Shown here piece by piece: positions 25,702 to 34,807 of a DNA stretch of 64,000 nt (positions are counted from its first letter, which is position 1; the number at the start of each line of letters is the position of its first letter). The translations under genes were made by a program, and so were the position numbers. Source of the DNA: Nostoc sp. 'Lobaria pulmonaria (5183) cyanobiont' (GTDB lineage: Bacteria > Cyanobacteriota > Cyanobacteriia > Cyanobacteriales > Nostocaceae). Location: NCBI RefSeq assembly GCF_002949795.1, contig NZ_CP026692.1:6959001-7023000 (forward strand). Reading direction: 5' to 3'. The notes beneath the pieces are model-generated. The model was not told the origin of the DNA and ran no database searches. It was given only the letters and a program-made list of their open reading frames with translations.

Positions 25702-27039
25702 GTGGGAAACAAAATACAATTCATAGATAGACTGCGATTGGGTTTCGCGGTGTCAGTGGCAAAAAGTGTGACGTTTATAGTGCGATCGCTCCGTCTGGGT
25801 GCTGCTAGTGTGTTACCAGGCTCGATTGCTCGTCGCATTGAACCCCGACTCTTACAATTATTGAGTCAGCAAGTTAAAAACGGGGTGATTTTAATTGCTG
25901 GTACTAACGGCAAAACTACTACAGCGCTGCTTTTATGCACGATATTAGAACGCAAGGGTTTTCGCATCACTCATAATTCTACAGGTGCAAATCTGGAAAA
26001 TGGCTTGATGACGGCGCTGTTAGAAAGCACCAACTTACTAGGTACGCTAAATGCTGATTACGCCATTTTGGAAGTGGATGAAAATATTGTACCAAAAGTA
26101 TTAAGCCCACTCCAGCCGCGAATTATTCTCTGTTTAAACTTATTTCGCGACCAACTCGATAGGTATGGCGAAGTAGACACAATTAGTAAGCGTTGGACAA
26201 AAGTTATTTCTACCCTACCACCAGAAACGGTAGTAATTCCCAATGCTGATGACCCAACTTTATCTAACCTTGGTCAGCAGTTACCCCAACGGGTGTTATT
26301 CTTTGGCTTGAATGAACCAGAACATTATCTAGAAGCAATTCCTCACGCTGTTGATTCTATTTATTGTCCTAAATGTGGACATTCTCTAGATTACAAGGGT
26401 GTTTATTTGTCTCATTTGGGAGATTTTACTTGTCCCAAGTGTGGTTTTAGTAAAAGTAAACCAACTTTAGAAAGTAATGAATGGTCGCAAATTCTGGTTG
26501 GTTTGTACAACAAATATAATACTTTAGCTGCTGCAACTGCGGCTATTGAGTTAGGAGTTGATGAAGCAACAATTAGAAATACTATTAATAATTTCCAAGC
26601 TGCTTTTGGTCGGGCTGAAGATTTAGTAATTAACGGTAAACGAGTGCGGATATTGTTATCAAAAAATCCTGTAGGAACAAATGAAACCATTCGCGTAGTT
26701 ACTCAAAGCACAGATAAAACCACACTGCTGGTATTGAACGATCGCACGCCCGATGGCACTGATGTATCCTGGATTTGGGACGTAGATACCGAGAAATTAG
26801 TCGAACGAGGCGGGACTTTAGTAGTGAGTGGCGATCGCGTCTACGATATGGCACTACGTCTACGTTACAGCCAAAAGTCCCCTGAGAGTAACTTAAATTT
26901 AATTGTGGAAGAAGATTTGCGACAAGCGATCGCTACTGCATTAGAGCATACACCAGAGAATGAAACTTTGCATATTTTGCCTACCTACTCAGCCATGCTA
27001 GAAGTGCGAGAAGTCCTAACTGGTAGGAAAATTCTTTAA
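25702..27039 (+). CDS. murT: Lipid II isoglutaminyl synthase, Mur-ligase-type subunit MurT
   Basis: 445 aa, GTG start. With GatD it amidates the alpha-carboxyl of D-Glu in lipid II. The Mur ligase ATP motif is GTNGKTT (about 67-73). A four-Cys zinc ribbon inserted in the centre ('CPKCGHSL ... CPKCGFS', about 220-250) is diagnostic of MurT. The C-terminal DUF1727-type region contains 'DRTPDGTDVSWIWDVD', which carries the catalytic Asp. It is followed after 63 bp by gatD, in the canonical murT-gatD order. It is more familiar from Gram-positives, but is widespread in cyanobacteria. Confidence 0.93.
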   Translation: MGNKIQFIDRLRLGFAVSVAKSVTFIVRSLRLGAASVLPGSIARRIEPRLLQLLSQQVKNGVILIAGTNGKTTTALLLCTILERKGFRITHNSTGANLENGLMTALLESTNLLGTLNADYAILEVDENIVPKVLSPLQPRIILCLNLFRDQLDRYGEVDTISKRWTKVISTLPPETVVIPNADDPTLSNLGQQLPQRVLFFGLNEPEHYLEAIPHAVDSIYCPKCGHSLDYKGVYLSHLGDFTCPKCGFSKSKPTLESNEWSQILVGLYNKYNTLAAATAAIELGVDEATIRNTINNFQAAFGRAEDLVINGKRVRILLSKNPVGTNETIRVVTQSTDKTTLLVLNDRTPDGTDVSWIWDVDTEKLVERGGTLVVSGDRVYDMALRLRYSQKSPESNLNLIVEEDLRQAIATALEHTPENETLHILPTYSAMLEVREVLTGRKIL

Positions 27040-27040
27040 A

Positions 27041-27068
27041 TTTGTCATTTGTCATTTGTCATTTGTCA
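27041..27068 (+). repeat. Heptanucleotide tandem repeat (TTTGTCA)4
   Basis: Four perfect copies of TTTGTCA lie between murT and gatD, a typical Nostocales short tandemly repeated sequence. They lie in the 63-bp spacer upstream of the gatD start and may vary in copy number between strains. Confidence 0.8.
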
Positions 27069-27102
27069 TTTGCGATCGTCCCATTCCCTATTCCCTAAAT
27101 TT

Positions 27103-27921
27103 ATGACTTCTCAAAATTTAGAATTAACAATTGGTTGGCTTTATCCGACGCTGATGAGTACCTATGGCGATCGCGGTAATGTAATTACTATAGAACGTCG
27201 CGCTCAATGGCGGGGATACGATGTGAAAGTGTTACCCCTAGATCAAAATGCCACAGCCGCAGATATTAAAACTGTAGATGTCATAGTCGGTGGTGGCGCA
27301 CAAGACCGCCAGCAAGAGATTGTCATGCGTGATTTGCAAGGTGCGAAAGCCGACGCTATGCGGGACAAAATCGAAAATGGAACACCAGGAGTATTTACTT
27401 GTGGTTCACCCCAATTACTGGGACATTATTATGAACCAGGCTTGGGACAACGAATTGATGGTTTGGGAATACTTGATTTAGTTTCTGTGCATCCTGGTGA
27501 AAATACTAAGCGCTGTATTGGCAACTTAGTAATTGAAGTGACAGCTTCCCGTCTGGCGCGAGATTTAAAAGAGATGACAGGTAGCACACCATATTTGGTA
27601 GGCTTTGAAAATCACGGCGGACGTACCAAGTTGGGGAAAGTGGAAGCTTTGGGGCGAGTGGTGTACGGTTTGGGAAATAATGGAGAGGATGGGACAGAAG
27701 GAGCATTTTATCAGAATGCGATCGCTACTTATTCTCACGGGCCTTTGTTACCGAAAAATCCTTTTGTCGCCGATTGGTTAATTCAAACAGCGCTGCGGCT
27801 AAAGTATCAGCAGGAAATTACCTTAAAATCTTTTGACGATAGCCTCGCTGTACAAGCACGAGAAGCGATGTTTAAGCGCTTAAAAGTCAGTTTACCAAGT
27901 GCTACTGCGGCGAAAGTTTAA
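27103..27921 (+). CDS. gatD: Lipid II isoglutaminyl synthase, glutamine amidotransferase subunit GatD
   Basis: 272 aa from ATG 27103; the upstream in-frame start at 27049 lies in the heptamer repeats and is unlikely. It is a class I (CobB/CobQ-like) amidotransferase that supplies ammonia to MurT. Motifs are 'YPTLMSTYGDRGN' near the N-terminus, nucleophile Cys100 in 'VFTCGSPQLLGHYY', and catalytic His in 'ATYSHGPLLPKNP'. The last 25 aa are a variable tail. Functional pairing with murT directly upstream is well established for this family. Confidence 0.93.
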   Translation: MTSQNLELTIGWLYPTLMSTYGDRGNVITIERRAQWRGYDVKVLPLDQNATAADIKTVDVIVGGGAQDRQQEIVMRDLQGAKADAMRDKIENGTPGVFTCGSPQLLGHYYEPGLGQRIDGLGILDLVSVHPGENTKRCIGNLVIEVTASRLARDLKEMTGSTPYLVGFENHGGRTKLGKVEALGRVVYGLGNNGEDGTEGAFYQNAIATYSHGPLLPKNPFVADWLIQTALRLKYQQEITLKSFDDSLAVQAREAMFKRLKVSLPSATAAKV

Positions 27922-27937
27922 ATTTTCGTGTTTTTCT

Positions 27938-27962
27938 CGTTCCCTGACTCTCACAGGGAACG
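27938..27962 (+). terminator. Hairpin after gatD
   Basis: CGTTCCCTG and CAGGGAACG pair across a 7-base loop, 16 bp after the gatD stop. No T-run follows, so this may be a repeat or an mRNA end-protector rather than a true terminator. Confidence 0.4.
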
Positions 27963-28019
27963 CAATTCCCCGGTTTCGGATGGGAAGGGGTGACAAACGC
28001 CCCAAACTCAGCCTTGAGT

Positions 28020-28445
28020 TCATGTTTCCTCGTTAACAACGACAAACCCCACACCGCAACGAGTCGCCGCCTCTGCTAACCGAGTATCAAGAGTTGCTAA
28101 AGGCAATTGTAACCGCAAGGCCAATTCTAAATAAGCTGCGTCATAAGCTGCTAAACCTTCCTGTCGTGCTAGCTTCAAGGTTACATCCAATCCCTTTACA
28201 TCCGTAACTCGATCGACCTGAATCAACAGTGACTGTAACAAAGCAATAGCTTGCTCAGATTGTTCCTTAGTCATCCGCTCACGTCGTTCAGCCACAACAA
28301 GGGTATTAGCAATCTCCAGCGACCAAATTCCTGGTACAAAAGCTTCAGAATCTGGCATCATTGCCAATATGGCATTAGCATAATCATCGTTTTCATCCAC
28401 CAAGCACCAACTAATTGCTACAGAACAATCCAAAACAAACTGCAT
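28020..28445 (-). CDS. vapC: PIN-domain toxin (VapC-like)
   Basis: 141 aa PIN ribonuclease. Acidic active-site residues are seen in 'FVLDCSVAISW' (Asp6), 'SLEIANTL' (Glu), 'AAYDAAYLELAL' (Asp) and 'LATLDTRLAEAA' (Asp). VapC-type toxins cleave tRNA or rRNA. Its ATG overlaps the stop of the upstream antitoxin gene by one base (TAATG), showing translational coupling. Confidence 0.88.
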   Translation of the reverse strand: MQFVLDCSVAISWCLVDENDDYANAILAMMPDSEAFVPGIWSLEIANTLVVAERRERMTKEQSEQAIALLQSLLIQVDRVTDVKGLDVTLKLARQEGLAAYDAAYLELALRLQLPLATLDTRLAEAATRCGVGFVVVNEET

Positions 28446-28735
28446 TAAAATCTTCGTCCCTCTTCAAGCATTTCGCGGATTGAGGTTTTATCTAAGGTTA
28501 CTTCTCGCCGCAGTTGTTGCATTTTGGCAATTGCTTCTTGAATCGATTTTTTTGTTGTCGGCTTTCCCCAAGCGTTATATTGCAGTACAGTGTCATCGCA
28601 TGGTGCAAGGTTTGTTTTATCTAACGGCTGCACAACTACCACTACTTCTACAGATGTATCTTTATAATCAGTGGGTGTCTGAATGTGCAATATCCCATCT
28701 GTCCCAATATGCGATCGCAATTTTTTTGTTTCCAT
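28445..28735 (-). CDS. Antitoxin of the VapBC-type pair
   Basis: 96 aa. The N-terminal half (1-38, 'LRSHIGTDGILHIQTP', 'TSVEVVVVVQPL') looks like a small DNA-binding or dimerisation beta domain. The C-terminal half ('KKSIQEAIAKMQQL', 'TSIREMLEEGRRF') is the kind of helix that wraps PIN toxins. The family name is uncertain, but its position and one-base overlap with vapC support an antitoxin role and repression of its own promoter. Confidence 0.75.
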   Translation of the reverse strand: METKKLRSHIGTDGILHIQTPTDYKDTSVEVVVVVQPLDKTNLAPCDDTVLQYNAWGKPTTKKSIQEAIAKMQQLRREVTLDKTSIREMLEEGRRF

Positions 28736-28836
28736 TTTTACCCCCAGGAATTATATAATTTTTCGTTTTCTGGATTTGACAGGGAACGTAATTCAGGAGA
28801 CTGTGCCTTTCATTTTAAATTAACAAAGGGCAAAGC

Positions 28837-29400
28837 ATGACTCAAGCCTTAGCCAAACAAGTAACATTTGATGAATTTATCGCCTGGTATCCCGAATCTT
28901 CAGATAGGCATTATGAACTACATGATGGGGTAATTGTTGAAATGGCTCCTACAGGCGAACATGAACAGATTGTGAGATTTTTAGTTGGGGAAATAGTTAC
29001 AGAATACAAACGTTTAAAACTACCTTATTTCATCCCTAAAACAGCTTTCATTAAACCGACGCTGTTTCAAAGCGAAGCAGCTTACTCACCAGATGTACTG
29101 TTGTTGAATAACTCTAATTTAGTAAATTAATCTCTATGGAAAAAAGAATCTACTGTAAGCCAAGCGGCATCAATTCCTTTAGTAATTGAGGTGGTAAGTA
29201 CAAACTGGCGAGACGATTATTTTACCAAAGCAGGTAAATACGAAGAGGTTGGAATACCTGAATATTGGATTGTAGATTATCTAGGTTTAGGTGGTAGGCG
29301 GTTTATTGGCAATCCTAAACAAATAGCCAGAATTTTTTCTGGGTACGACGGTATAAAAATTTATTCCTTCCTCCAATTTAATAACTATTTTTTAAGGTTT
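28837..29400 (+). pseudogene. Uma2-family endonuclease gene with a nonsense codon
   Basis: One frame encodes both halves of a Uma2 (DUF820, PD-(D/E)XK-like) protein: 'VTFDEFIAWYPESSDRHYEL' and 'YSPDVLLLNNSNLVN', then TAA at 29128-29130, then 'SLWKKESTVSQAASIPLV', 'IEVVSTNWRDDYFTKAGKY', 'PEYWIVDYLGLGGRRFIG'. Homologues normally have Glu here, so GAA to TAA is the simplest cause. After about residue 175 the sequence departs from the family, so the 3' end is also lost. Both halves are otherwise well preserved, so inactivation looks recent. Confidence 0.85.
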
Positions 29401-29824
29401 CTTCTAATGTAAATGGAGATTCTTTATGAAATAAATTTAATTTAATACCTGTTTCATCAGATGCTTTTACACAAGCTTTTTGATAACAATTTTCAAATAC
29501 TTCTGCAAGTAGAGGTTGCAAACTGGGACTATCTTCTAATAATGTTTCAATACAGATACGCTGTTCAGAAATGGTACTGCGCCAACTTTCACTACGTTTT
29601 TCTGGTTGATATTGCCATTTCAGCAAGTGCATTAATAGCACAATTAATCGATTTTTTAACTCGCGTTTTTCACTTCTCCCCATGCTTTCAATTTCTTCAA
29701 TTAGATTATGTATATCTATTTCATTAAATTTATTTTCTTTTAACTGCTGGGCAATTGTTTGTGTCCACAAGTAAAAGTCTTGTTCATAAAGGTTTTTTTC
29801 ATTTATAAAAGATGGACTGGTCAT
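29378..29824 (-). CDS. DUF29 family protein
   Basis: 148 aa from ATG 29824 (AGAGGA 8 bp upstream; an in-frame start 13 codons earlier lacks this). The family pattern is 'YEQDFYLWTQTIAQQLKENK', 'IHNLIEEIESMGRSEKREL', 'RLIVLLMHLLKWQYQPEKRS', 'WRSTISEQR', 'SPFTLEETL'. It is an all-helical protein of unknown function, very common and multi-copy in cyanobacteria. It overlaps the decayed 3' end of the Uma2 pseudogene. A second DUF29 gene is at 49684. Confidence 0.88.
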   Translation of the reverse strand: MTSPSFINEKNLYEQDFYLWTQTIAQQLKENKFNEIDIHNLIEEIESMGRSEKRELKNRLIVLLMHLLKWQYQPEKRSESWRSTISEQRICIETLLEDSPSLQPLLAEVFENCYQKACVKASDETGIKLNLFHKESPFTLEETLKNSY

Positions 29825-29897
29825 TAATATTCCTCTTGAAAACGCTAAAAATAAGGTGGGCATAACACCCAGCGAATTAAACTATACCAACTTTCTT

Positions 29898-31631
29898 TTA
29901 TCGAGGCCACACTTTAATAGCTATATTAGCTAAATATTCAGCACGACTTTTGATTTCCTGTTCATTCCAAACATCTACCTTTCGGAAATACTGATTCAAA
30001 GTCACATTACTAGCTCTTAAAATTTTCAACTTTTCTTCAAAGGATTTATTAGACAATTCAGAGTTATATTGTGTTAGCGTGAGATTACCTAAAGTGTGAA
30101 GCAATTCCTTATGTACCTTGTTATAATCTGCGCCTAACATTTCTTGCCACTCTTTACGTAAAGGGGACTTTTGGGGCATAATATGCTCAAGGCTCATAGG
30201 CAGAGTATCAACACGCTCCTTGCTCAAAGATTGTTCTATACTTTCTAATAAAAACTTTACACGTTCATTTGCTGCCGAGCTTTTATTATTATATAAAGGT
30301 TCATTGATGATATGCTGATAGAATAAATTGTCGTCAGGAAATACTTGAGTTTTCTCAAAGCTGATTAGAACTTGGCGTAATCCATTCACTAAATCTTCAG
30401 GATTTTTTTGCTTTACTTGCTTATAAAGATTGTTAAAGATTGTGCCTAAAGCTCTAGTAGGAATCCCGACAATCCAACGGCGTACAAAATAAGATTCTAA
30501 ATATTGCAGGATTTTCTCAAAATCTTGAATAGATAAGCGTTGTGATTCATATTCATAATAAATATTCAGGAGAAATATATGACAAGTAGTAAAATCCAAT
30601 TTTTTTAACCGCTGAAACCAATACTTTAGTTTTGGTTCTTGTTCTTCCTCATCAAAATTAAGACGTAGATAGTAATTAGTAAATTTTATAAGGTTATGTA
30701 ACTCAGCCTTGATACCTAATTCAGGTTTTTCAAAGCGTTTAGCCGATTCATCAAAACGTTGTTTAATTGATTTATAAACGGCTTTTTCATTAACTGCCTC
30801 TCCATCTTTACGCAGATAAAACCAAAATGCCTTAGTTAGTTCTTCTGCATATTCCTTTTGCTTCATGTTTAACTTAAAACTTTCTTGAAGAGGCAACCAT
30901 TCGTTGTTGTAAACTTCATCCCTTTCTTCAGAAGGTAACTTCATAAATATATAGTTACGAACTAAGTCTGCCTGGGTTAATTCTTCTCCTTTGTTATTTA
31001 AGCTTTCAAAAATAAGATATGGGTTATCGTTGTTATCAGAAGTAATATTTACTAATACTAAACGTTCTAAAATAATATTTTTAAATTTGGCAAAGTCTAA
31101 CAAAACATCCTCATCTACAAAAGGCTTTTTCAACTTGCCATCAAAAAATTTATAAGCTTCATGTATTGCTCCTGATTGTGATTCTTTATTTTTAGCCTTA
31201 GGTATCTTATTGTCGATAATGCTTTTATATGCGTCACAGTCATCCTGAGTAGGCAGCACTTTATAAAAATCATCATTTTTTTGATACTTGTTTATTAAAA
31301 AAAATTCATGTATCTGTTCTGCTATTTGTTTGTCAGACTTCTTGAGATAATTTCTTAATGCCGCCAAGAGAATACTAAGGGTTGTAAAACGTTGTTGTCC
31401 GTCTATAACAATATATCGACTTATACCGTCAGCGGTTCCCAGTTCAGCTTGGGTTACTATAGGCCCAAGAAAATAAAAGCCTTTTTCATCATCATTATAA
31501 AGACTTATCAAATCTTCCCACAGAGTCTCCCAGTTCTCCTTTTTCCAAGAGTATGGTCGCTGAAAAAGAGGTATTTGAAACTGTTTACCACCTTCTAGTA
31601 AGTTACGGAGACTTGTTTCTGATGCTTTCAT
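29898..31631 (-). CDS. DUF262/DUF1524 protein, GmrSD-type type IV restriction or defence nuclease
   Basis: 577 aa. The N-terminal DUF262 (GmrS-like, ParB-related) domain has 'FQIPLFQRPYSWKKENWETLW' and the nucleotide-binding motif DGQQR (77-81) in 'YIVIDGQQRFTTL'. The C-terminal DUF1524 (GmrD-like HNH) domain has 'SLEHIMPQ' (about 484-491) and 'HTLGNLTLTQYNSELSN'. The two domains are on one chain, like BrxU and other single-chain modification-dependent restriction enzymes that attack modified phage DNA. No partner gene is required. It lies beside TA, Uma2 and DUF29 genes. Confidence 0.88.
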   Translation of the reverse strand: MKASETSLRNLLEGGKQFQIPLFQRPYSWKKENWETLWEDLISLYNDDEKGFYFLGPIVTQAELGTADGISRYIVIDGQQRFTTLSILLAALRNYLKKSDKQIAEQIHEFFLINKYQKNDDFYKVLPTQDDCDAYKSIIDNKIPKAKNKESQSGAIHEAYKFFDGKLKKPFVDEDVLLDFAKFKNIILERLVLVNITSDNNDNPYLIFESLNNKGEELTQADLVRNYIFMKLPSEERDEVYNNEWLPLQESFKLNMKQKEYAEELTKAFWFYLRKDGEAVNEKAVYKSIKQRFDESAKRFEKPELGIKAELHNLIKFTNYYLRLNFDEEEQEPKLKYWFQRLKKLDFTTCHIFLLNIYYEYESQRLSIQDFEKILQYLESYFVRRWIVGIPTRALGTIFNNLYKQVKQKNPEDLVNGLRQVLISFEKTQVFPDDNLFYQHIINEPLYNNKSSAANERVKFLLESIEQSLSKERVDTLPMSLEHIMPQKSPLRKEWQEMLGADYNKVHKELLHTLGNLTLTQYNSELSNKSFEEKLKILRASNVTLNQYFRKVDVWNEQEIKSRAEYLANIAIKVWPR

Positions 31632-31717
31632 ACTTGTTATTTGCTTTATGTATCATATACGATAATAACTAAATTTTTGGATTATCAAAGACTTACGTGT
31701 GATTGATTTGCATTAAA

Positions 31718-31737
31718 AAGCCCGCTAATGCGGGCTT
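31718..31737 (-). terminator. Rho-independent terminator of acnB
   Basis: AAGCCCGC and GCGGGCTT pair across a 4-base loop. Read on the minus strand the hairpin is followed by TTTAATG, giving a run of T from the end of the stem. It is about 50 bp past the acnB stop. Confidence 0.7.
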
Positions 31738-31788
31738 CGTTCGTGTAGCCCCAGGCTTTAGCCTGCGGCGTTTAATGTCAATTATTAC

Positions 31789-34464
31789 CTACCTCGCCGC
31801 AGTAGGCATACCCAAAATATCCTCAAGCTTCGGCATATCTTCCAACGCAATCACGCGCCCTTCATCCTCAAAACCGACGATTTGATCAAAGTTCAAATAC
31901 CGATACAAATCATCTGCAAAAGGATGAATTCTCCTCGCCACAATATCCAAATATTCCTGCACTGTCGGAAGCCGTCCCAGCAGCGCACAAACTGCGGCTA
32001 ATTCCGCTGAACCAAGATACACTCGCGCATCTTTACCCATGCGATTATTGAAGTTGCGGGTAGAGGTAGAAAACACTGTTGTTCCATCAGCAACTCGCGC
32101 CTGATTCCCCATGCACAAACTGCATCCGGGTATTTCTGTACGCGCACCCGCAGCCCCAAAAACGCTGTATACACCTTCTTCTTTTAATTGGTGTTCATCC
32201 ATGCGGGTTGGTGGTGATATCCACAGGCGAGTTTTCACTTCACCTGCGCCTTCCAAAACTTTGGCTGTTGCCCGATAATGACCGATATTCGTCATACAAG
32301 AACCGACGAATACTTCTTGCACTGGATCGTTAGCAACTTCCGATAATAATTTAACATTATCGGGGTCATTGGGAGCAGCAACAATTGGTTCTTTGATTTC
32401 GTTCAAATCAATTTCAATTATTTCGGCATACTCCGCATCGGCATCGCCTTCTAATAAGACGGGATTTGCTAACCATTCTTCCATCTTTGCCACACGGCGC
32501 AGCATGGTACGCGGATCGTGATAGCCGCGTGCTATCATATTTTTCAGCAGCGCGACGTTAGAACGCAGATATTCCGAAATTGTCTCTACACTCAGTTTAA
32601 TTGTACATCCGGCACAAGAACGCTCGGCACTAGCATCGGTGAGTTCAAAGGCTTGTTCAACTTTTAAATCTGGCAATCCTTCTATTTCCAGAATTCGCCC
32701 GGAGAAAACGTTTTTCTTATTCTGTTTCTCTGCTGTCAGCAAACCTTTTTGAATTGCCACGTAGGGAATGGCATTCACAACATCCCGCAGGGTGATACCT
32801 GGTTGCAATTCTCCTTTGAATCTTACCAATACTGACTCTGGCATATCTAAAGGCATGACACCCAAAGCCGCCGCAAACGCGACTAATCCTGAACCGGCGG
32901 GGAAGGAAATACCTAAGGGGAAGCGGGTGTGAGAGTCGCCGCCAGTTCCTACGGTATCGGGTAGCAGCATCCGGTTTAACCAAGAGTGGATGATACCATC
33001 ACCGGGGCGGAGGGCGACACCGCCACGAGAAGCAAAGAAATCGGGGAGTTCGTGATGGGTTTTGATGTCTACTGGTTTGGGATAAGCAGCAGTATGGCAG
33101 AAACTTTGGATCACTAAGTCTGCACTGAAACCAAGACAGGCGAGTTCTTTCAATTCGTCGCGGGTCATGGGGCCTGTGGTATCCTGGGAACCAACGGTAG
33201 TGATGATCGGTTCGCAAGATGTGCCGGGACGCACACCAGGTAATCCGCAAGCTTTACCTACCATTTTCTGTGCTAGGCTGTAGCCTTTCCCTGTATCAAA
33301 GGCTTGCTGGGGACGGGTGAAAACAGTGCTGGGTTCTAAACCAAGTGCAAGACGAGTTTTGTCGGTGAGGGTACGTCCAATAAGTAGGGGGATGCGTCCA
33401 CCTGCGCGGACTTCATCAAGGATGGTATCAGGTTTGAGGGCAAAGGTGGAAATGACTTCACCTGCTTCATTGGTGATTTCGCCTTTGTAGGGATGGATGG
33501 TAATTACCATGCCGGTTTCGAGTTGGGTGACATCGCACTGAATAGGCAAAGCACCGGCATCTTCAGCTGTGTTAAAGAAGATTGGCGCGATCGCACCACC
33601 TAAAACATAACCCCCAGCGCGTTTGTTTGGCACAAAAGGTATATCATTTCCCATGTGCCACAATACAGAGTTGATGGCAGATTTCCGCGAGGAACCTGTA
33701 CCAACTACATCCCCCACGTAAGCTACAGGATGCCCTTTTTTCTTCAGTTCGGCAATGGTTTTCAAACTTCCCGGTTGCCGTGACTCTAACATCACTAAGG
33801 CGTGTAAGGGAATATCTGGGCGAGTTGTGGCGCTTTGGGCGGGGGATAAATCGTCGGTATTGGTTTCGCCAGGAACTTTAAAAACGGTAACAGTAATCGC
33901 TTCTGGTACTGTGGGGCGAAGGGTAAACCATTCAGCTTCCGCCCAAGAGTCAATCACCCGCTTGGCGAAAGGATTGGTTTTAGACAGTTCTAAAACATCG
34001 TGGTAAGCGTCGTACACCAAAAGAATTTTGCTTAAGGCGTTGGCGGCATAGGCGGCGATGGGTTCCTTTCCTTGTCCACCCATCACTAGAGGCGTTTCAG
34101 ATGAGTCTGAGAGGGATACGGTGGGCCATTGCAGCAAATCGATTAAAGATTGCACATTGTAACCACCTACCATCGTCCCTAACAATTGCACCGCTTCTAT
34201 GCGCGAAACCAAGGGACTGGTGATTTCCTTTTTGGCAATGGCGGTGAGAAATCCAGCTTTGACATAAGCTGCTGGATCTACACCAGGAGAAACGCGATCG
34301 CTTAATAGATGTAATAATATCTCCTCTTGACCCTTTGGCGGATTTTTCAGTAATTCACATAATTCTGAGGTTTGCTTCGCATCCAATGGTAAAGGGGGAA
34401 TACCGAGTGCCCCTCTATCAGCAACGTCTTTACGATATGATTCCAGCATTTTAATGTTCTCCAT
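31789..34464 (-). CDS. acnB: Aconitate hydratase B
   Basis: 891 aa, isomerises citrate and isocitrate (and 2-methylisocitrate) in the TCA cycle. It has the AcnB layout: an N-terminal HEAT-like domain (to about 155), a swivel domain ('VAYVGDVVGTGSSRKSAINS') and the catalytic domains. The 4Fe-4S ligands are in 'SCAGCTIKL' and 'GCSLCMGNQ'. The second in-frame ATG at 34449 also has a good ribosome binding site (GGAGA) and aligns with the usual start of AcnB, so the first five residues may be untranslated. It is monocistronic with its own terminator. Confidence 0.96.
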   Translation of the reverse strand: MENIKMLESYRKDVADRGALGIPPLPLDAKQTSELCELLKNPPKGQEEILLHLLSDRVSPGVDPAAYVKAGFLTAIAKKEITSPLVSRIEAVQLLGTMVGGYNVQSLIDLLQWPTVSLSDSSETPLVMGGQGKEPIAAYAANALSKILLVYDAYHDVLELSKTNPFAKRVIDSWAEAEWFTLRPTVPEAITVTVFKVPGETNTDDLSPAQSATTRPDIPLHALVMLESRQPGSLKTIAELKKKGHPVAYVGDVVGTGSSRKSAINSVLWHMGNDIPFVPNKRAGGYVLGGAIAPIFFNTAEDAGALPIQCDVTQLETGMVITIHPYKGEITNEAGEVISTFALKPDTILDEVRAGGRIPLLIGRTLTDKTRLALGLEPSTVFTRPQQAFDTGKGYSLAQKMVGKACGLPGVRPGTSCEPIITTVGSQDTTGPMTRDELKELACLGFSADLVIQSFCHTAAYPKPVDIKTHHELPDFFASRGGVALRPGDGIIHSWLNRMLLPDTVGTGGDSHTRFPLGISFPAGSGLVAFAAALGVMPLDMPESVLVRFKGELQPGITLRDVVNAIPYVAIQKGLLTAEKQNKKNVFSGRILEIEGLPDLKVEQAFELTDASAERSCAGCTIKLSVETISEYLRSNVALLKNMIARGYHDPRTMLRRVAKMEEWLANPVLLEGDADAEYAEIIEIDLNEIKEPIVAAPNDPDNVKLLSEVANDPVQEVFVGSCMTNIGHYRATAKVLEGAGEVKTRLWISPPTRMDEHQLKEEGVYSVFGAAGARTEIPGCSLCMGNQARVADGTTVFSTSTRNFNNRMGKDARVYLGSAELAAVCALLGRLPTVQEYLDIVARRIHPFADDLYRYLNFDQIVGFEDEGRVIALEDMPKLEDILGMPTAAR

Positions 34465-34807
34465 TGGGATTTTCTCCCTTTAATTATGAAATATTTTTAG
34501 GCAACACTTGGCTATAAAAGTTTAGCTTACTTTTATTACTAAAAGCCTTACTGGTAATCGGTTGGTTGCAATTTTTTTTATACTGAAAGTTTAGTTTTCG
34601 TGAAGCGAATATTTTTACACTTTGATGGAATACGAGCAACACTAAACAGGGTTGCTGTAGAATCCGAGTTGCTTAGAAATTAATTAATCCAAATTTGCGG
34701 TGATTAGTTGAGTAGGTACAGAACCCCACCCCCAACCCACTAAGAGCAAGCTCCTTGCTTGCTCTGATGTAACTTATTTGATTAGGAAAAGCTATAATGA
34801 TTTATCC
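34465..34807. other. Intergenic gap upstream of acnB
   Basis: No gene. The acnB promoter should be here on the minus strand. A perfect hairpin AGAGCAAGC-TCCTT-GCTTGCTCT lies at 34743-34765, 43 bp beyond the 3' end of the Rpn-family gene, and may terminate it. Confidence 0.45.
34743..34765 (-). terminator. Hairpin past the 3' end of the Rpn-family gene
   Basis: It has a 9-bp perfect stem and 5-base loop. Read leftward nothing T-rich follows (TAGTGGGTT), and on the minus strand it is upstream of acnB. It is downstream on the minus strand of 34808-35754. Moderate support only. Confidence 0.35.

Noticed and set aside
33755..34006. Plus-strand frame inside acnB
   Set aside because: Antisense shadow of a strongly conserved gene.
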